A stretch of 64,000 nucleotides of DNA from assembly GCA_947498815.1 (NCBI GenBank), contig CANMLU010000004.1:358737-422736 (forward strand), in the 5' to 3' direction. The DNA comes from an uncultured Aquimarina sp. Lineage in GTDB: Bacteria > Bacteroidota > Bacteroidia > Flavobacteriales > Flavobacteriaceae. Positions 62,701-64,000 of the stretch are shown in pieces (positions within the stretch are counted from its first letter, which is position 1; each line of letters begins with the position of its first letter). Under the pieces are notes generated by a model. It had not been told where the DNA came from, made no database searches, and saw only the letters and a program-made list of their open reading frames with translations. The position numbers and the translations under genes were made by a program.

Positions 62701-64000
62701 TTAATCTGGCAGGAGGTTCTTTCGATTCTTCTCAGTTTGATATTCAAGTGCTAGAAGATTGCGATAATGATAATGATGGTGTACCTAATATTTATGATCT
62801 AGACAGTGACAACGATGGTATTACGGACCTTAGAGAATCGGGACAATTAAATAACGGTGCTACAGATACTAATAATGACGGTATTATTGATGGTGTTCCC
62901 GCAGATTTTGGAGCTAATGGTTTAGCTAATTCAGTAGAATCTGATGATACTGATATGGCTACAACAACAGCACCGCTTAGTACAGATACCGATGGCAAAC
63001 CTAATTATCTGGATATAGATGCTGATGATGATGGTATTGTTGATAATATAGAAGGGCAAACTACGGCAGACTACCTTGCTCCTTTTGGTAATGACACAGA
63101 CAATGATGGTATAGATGATCAATATGATGCTGATTGTACTTTTGGTACTTGTGGATTTATAGGAACACCAATAATACCCACGGATACCGATGGTTTAGGA
63201 GATGGTGCCGATTATGTGGATTTAGATTCTGATGAAGACGGAGAAAGCGATACTATTGAAGCCTATGATACTGATGATGATGGAGTCGCTAACGTAGTTC
63301 CTGCTAATGCAGATGCAGATAACGATGGATTAGATGATAATTTTGATGTTGATGGTGCAAGTACTACCGATGCAGGAGGACCTACTAATGGAGGACAAAC
63401 TGCTGCAAACCCATTCCCAGATACAGATAGCCCTGGTGCAGAACCAAATTGGAGAGAAGATATAATAGATTTTATTACTACCAAGACGAGTCTTTTGGAT
63501 ATCACTGGAGGTACAGATGCAGGTGTAGCTGATGTTGGCGATGTGATTACTTATACCTATACGATACAAAATACGGGTAATGTAGCCTTGAATGGTGTAA
63601 ACATTAGTGAGACTGTCTTTAGTGGAAGTGGTACTATCCCAGTTCCAGTGTTTGCCTCTAATAGTGGAGCTAGTCCGATCGGGATGTTAGTTCCCGGTGA
63701 GACCGCTACCTTCACTTCGATGTATAGCTTAACCCAAGATGATATTAATGCTGGCGGTATTCAGAACAGTGCTACGGCTATTGCACAACAACCTACAATA
63801 GCAGGATTACCAGCTGTAACACCAATTACCGATATTTCCGATGCTGGGGATGAATTGGTTGAGACGGCAAATTTAGATGGAAGTTTCCCTGGGGATGGTA
63901 CGGACAATGATCCTACGGTTACCTTGATTCCAGCTACTCCTGAGTTGACTACGACTAAGACCAGTGTGTTGGATATTACTGGGGGTACAGATGCTACGGT
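56736..64000 (+). CDS. Giant secreted surface protein with TSP3-like, choice-of-anchor L and DUF11 domains (partial)
   Basis: The frame is open from the ATG at 56736 to the window end, at least 2421 residues. Signal peptide cleaved near residue 36 (NINAQ). Many calcium-binding thrombospondin type 3-like repeats occur (DADGDGVVDSADLDDDNDG near 408; others near 590, 1206, 1380 and 1790). A choice-of-anchor L domain spans about 945-1205. DUF11-type repeats start near 2244 with TYTIQNTGNVALNGV and VVPGETATF-like sequence. Large, near-identical internal DNA repeats indicate recent duplication. Such proteins are usually exported by T9SS and act in adhesion or gliding; the C-terminal sorting domain is outside the window. 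Confidence 0.92.
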   Translation, partial: MKVFPQKLLQNSKCSLVTLRSSIVIISLLMIQNINAQSSILGVTTDFQGFTESTTATVNTSPRMDRLNNLLAFTVAAIPTGTTTYSTGVNDAVLNTNSVIYTAGNYGALVPSVAQAQRAGQGDFDDGVTDSFTTGAQIYPTPGIGPNRDIRAYLTDGINGLGFSTFANNVGGTFIFNLTNIDASTVGDGIPDLLYFNMAAPSTSNIVFEIYSGATLLGTVASQEDSHANVARVKNDRFVTATGASSGAGAVGANQFVQGFSVDLSDLGITQAQMATATELRLILPNQADPPFIAYNLDAFTAIDPSACTIVDADLTAITCNNNGTAIASDDFITFDLNPTGNNLGATYNVSVASGSITPTSGTYGAATTFTLQNGSAGGGSVLVSIEDIDEGLNCRLDITVSDTGSCSDADGDGVVDSADLDDDNDGILDTEESCVVNTNLTAISNTQITGTLYNATYTFTGDGPGLPGTAVNVGTFDFSANPGVFDPAESVVQTNLISGSQPGSVTFSSAIQNLRINISIQSTTNSFTFDQPFVVVSSDGYVQTDNTIIGGGNGTLRFLGPVTTLNWTSNGADTGDGIHMVFYDCSLDSDNDSVINSLDLDSDNDGIYDVVEVAGVESTAPGQGGRVDDDNDNGDNTATNGIPSTVFPAGLAPIETTPGIPNYLNLNSDGDSCSDANEAYDDADADGGDGGVYNPGNTAVEPLTLGAGTVDVAGVVVAAAYTTGTVAAVTDNTIFTACDDGDGIPAAEEDGGPNGGDGNNDGIPDSQQSNVTSAIDAIGTGYVTLEVVVTGDCAQISDFNTVLENEIASLDDSFDYPVGLIDFTLQCGAAGQSANVIIYWHNVNAINTFRKYGSTAPGANNADYNNFIITQGTATINGRTVPTTSYTLTDGQPGDESATPAVIVDPVGPAMPLADSDGDGVANGFDLDDDNDGILDVDECNVDLGTFGMDLVDDADTIFEITAESNATTLANLLFVENTDLTLVSSSLNAGSVTQVGTFDDADQITDSGGATGAFSDFSTGIIFSTGNVLELDDNFSNQFFENQVPPDFTGPALGDGANGTGTAGNGTDPDFPGGLDVIALELTINVPAETTISGEFVFASEEYNDFVNSGANDLAQVLINGTNVALTPSGAALSINTINNTVDSAFYVDNETTSTSVNIEADGFTKVLSFTAVLNAGNNTIKIGIADLFDRFFDSWLLFKANSFILCYDKDTDGDNIADRLDLDSDNDGIYDTIESGGTLSGATGQEGRHDDDNNNTDNTATNGVPSLANGGAGNTPTDTGSDGSLDYLTLDSDGDGCSDANEAYADANADGGDGGVYNPGNVATEPLTDVAGTVNANGLVVAAGYTDPVDGDTDTTDDYQQIGGPDGDGDGISDACDPVFDDNDGDGVGDAVDLDDDNDGILDTVECTDTYNSVATGDNTTDPDNFESFINWVTFDALGAGTGLSVGQTTTLTNIYGDVLTITVDAVNPSTSLEYNIANNGGSLFNNGYDIGTNGTTASTIAMQNGGGATSSYILSFSAVDSGGSPIPANIVIAEAESAAGPLFSGANVEIVTVTAGSGVLGLLENLGGADYQITAGAIGTSSLSYTDTAYSGGPAGQRTSPLLINNNASTITVQYFATSGGAQRQAFGWFTTPACDTDGDGIPNLLDLDADNDGIYDVVESGGTDIDNDGRADDTNNNTDNTGNNGIPTSAGAGNTPTDTGSDGSLDYLTLDSDGDGCSDANEAYNDPNADGGDTGVFGTDPADPTTIVDPDGTVTGASYTDPVDTDSTGGLDYQQIGGPDSDGDGISDACDLVFDDNDGDGIGDAVDLDDDNDGILDSVECPANLTTVDFTGLNNTGGTFSTSTGIESVLEITAGAITTTGGPLDTDVSATTGLIRIQNNTPQAGDTSTMIYAIDRPSIVRISSDSGVTNMANSESMQFIAINPATGFSWTQSGVTAANVVVSTTFTADDTITITGTNTSSGPFATFQFESNVAVNALQVVQIINLAGGSFDSSQFDIQVLEDCDNDNDGVPNIYDLDSDNDGITDLRESGQLNNGATDTNNDGIIDGVPADFGANGLANSVESDDTDMATTTAPLSTDTDGKPNYLDIDADDDGIVDNIEGQTTADYLAPFGNDTDNDGIDDQYDADCTFGTCGFIGTPIIPTDTDGLGDGADYVDLDSDEDGESDTIEAYDTDDDGVANVVPANADADNDGLDDNFDVDGASTTDAGGPTNGGQTAANPFPDTDSPGAEPNWREDIIDFITTKTSLLDITGGTDAGVADVGDVITYTYTIQNTGNVALNGVNISETVFSGSGTIPVPVFASNSGASPIGMLVPGETATFTSMYSLTQDDINAGGIQNSATAIAQQPTIAGLPAVTPITDISDAGDELVETANLDGSFPGDGTDNDPTVTLIPATPELTTTKTSVLDITGGTDAT

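Noticed and set aside
58056-63569. Minus-strand frames of 60-98 residues opposite the giant surface protein gene
   Set aside because: They are shadows of the Asp/Gly/Thr-rich repeats, showing biased composition and no initiation signals.
1-64000. Search by eye for tRNA, rRNA, CRISPR and complete insertion sequences
   Set aside because: No cloverleaf with GGTTCGAATCC-like T-arm, no ribosomal segments, no regularly spaced direct repeats with spacers, and no intact transposase were found.

Overview
The window looks like chromosome from a marine member of the Flavobacteriaceae (Bacteroidota), possibly close to Aquimarina; the genus is inferred from general character, not proven. Supporting signs are the low GC content, promoters of the Bacteroidota type (TTG, 19-21 bases, TAnnTTTG), secreted proteins ending in type IX secretion (T9SS) sorting domains, SusC/BtuB-style TonB receptors, DUF4252 and M56/BlaR1 proteins, and the palindromic intergenic repeats usual in this family. 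No rRNA, tRNA, CRISPR array, intact insertion sequence or phage gene was seen.

Layout. 1-445 is the start of mnmE, cut by the window edge. 745-3195 is a secreted trypsin-like protease. 3.4-11.9 kb is a nitrogen block: a DUF4870 membrane protein, the glnK-amt pair, and divergently the glutamate synthase genes gltB-gltD. 12-18.4 kb holds an AhpD-like protein, a BlaR1/BlaI-type sensor and repressor pair with three evenly spaced operators, an OmpW-like barrel and a threonine/serine dehydratase. 18.8-23.9 kb is a minus-strand run: an aspartoacylase-like hydrolase coupled to a GCS2-CBS ligase-like protein, an aldo/keto reductase and an alpha/beta hydrolase. 24.2-25.8 kb is a two-gene peptide natural product (RiPP) cassette, a 73-residue double-glycine precursor and a radical SAM/SPASM maturase. 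It lies between a decayed copy of the 3' end of an epimerase gene and the intact epimerase gene. dnaN follows.

28.8-37.4 kb is a vitamin B12 salvage region: BtuC- and BtuF-like transport proteins, a Dph6-like ATPase, cobC, cobS, cobT, cobU, and a cobalamin riboswitch with an enlarged loop in front of a BtuB-like receptor. Corrin ring genes and the transport ATPase BtuD are absent from the window. 37.5-40.6 kb is a tandem pair of S41 protease lipoproteins. 40.7-43 kb is an ECF sigma factor, a probable anti-sigma factor and two DUF4252 proteins. 43-45 kb contains purB and clusters of intergenic repeats, followed by a HEAT-like protein, a haem-binding protein and a sirtuin that lacks the zinc cysteines.

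47.5 kb to the end is a signalling and cell-surface region. It has a LytTR regulator with Glu in place of the phosphorylated Asp, two tandem small acidic lipoproteins, a TPR histidine kinase of mosaic base composition and its response regulator. Two loci follow that share a promoter-like block and a possible leader RNA element. One leads to a LamG T9SS protein and the other to a very large calcium-binding surface protein that runs off the window. The most unusual items are the RiPP cassette, the lipoprotein-kinase locus and the paired leader elements.
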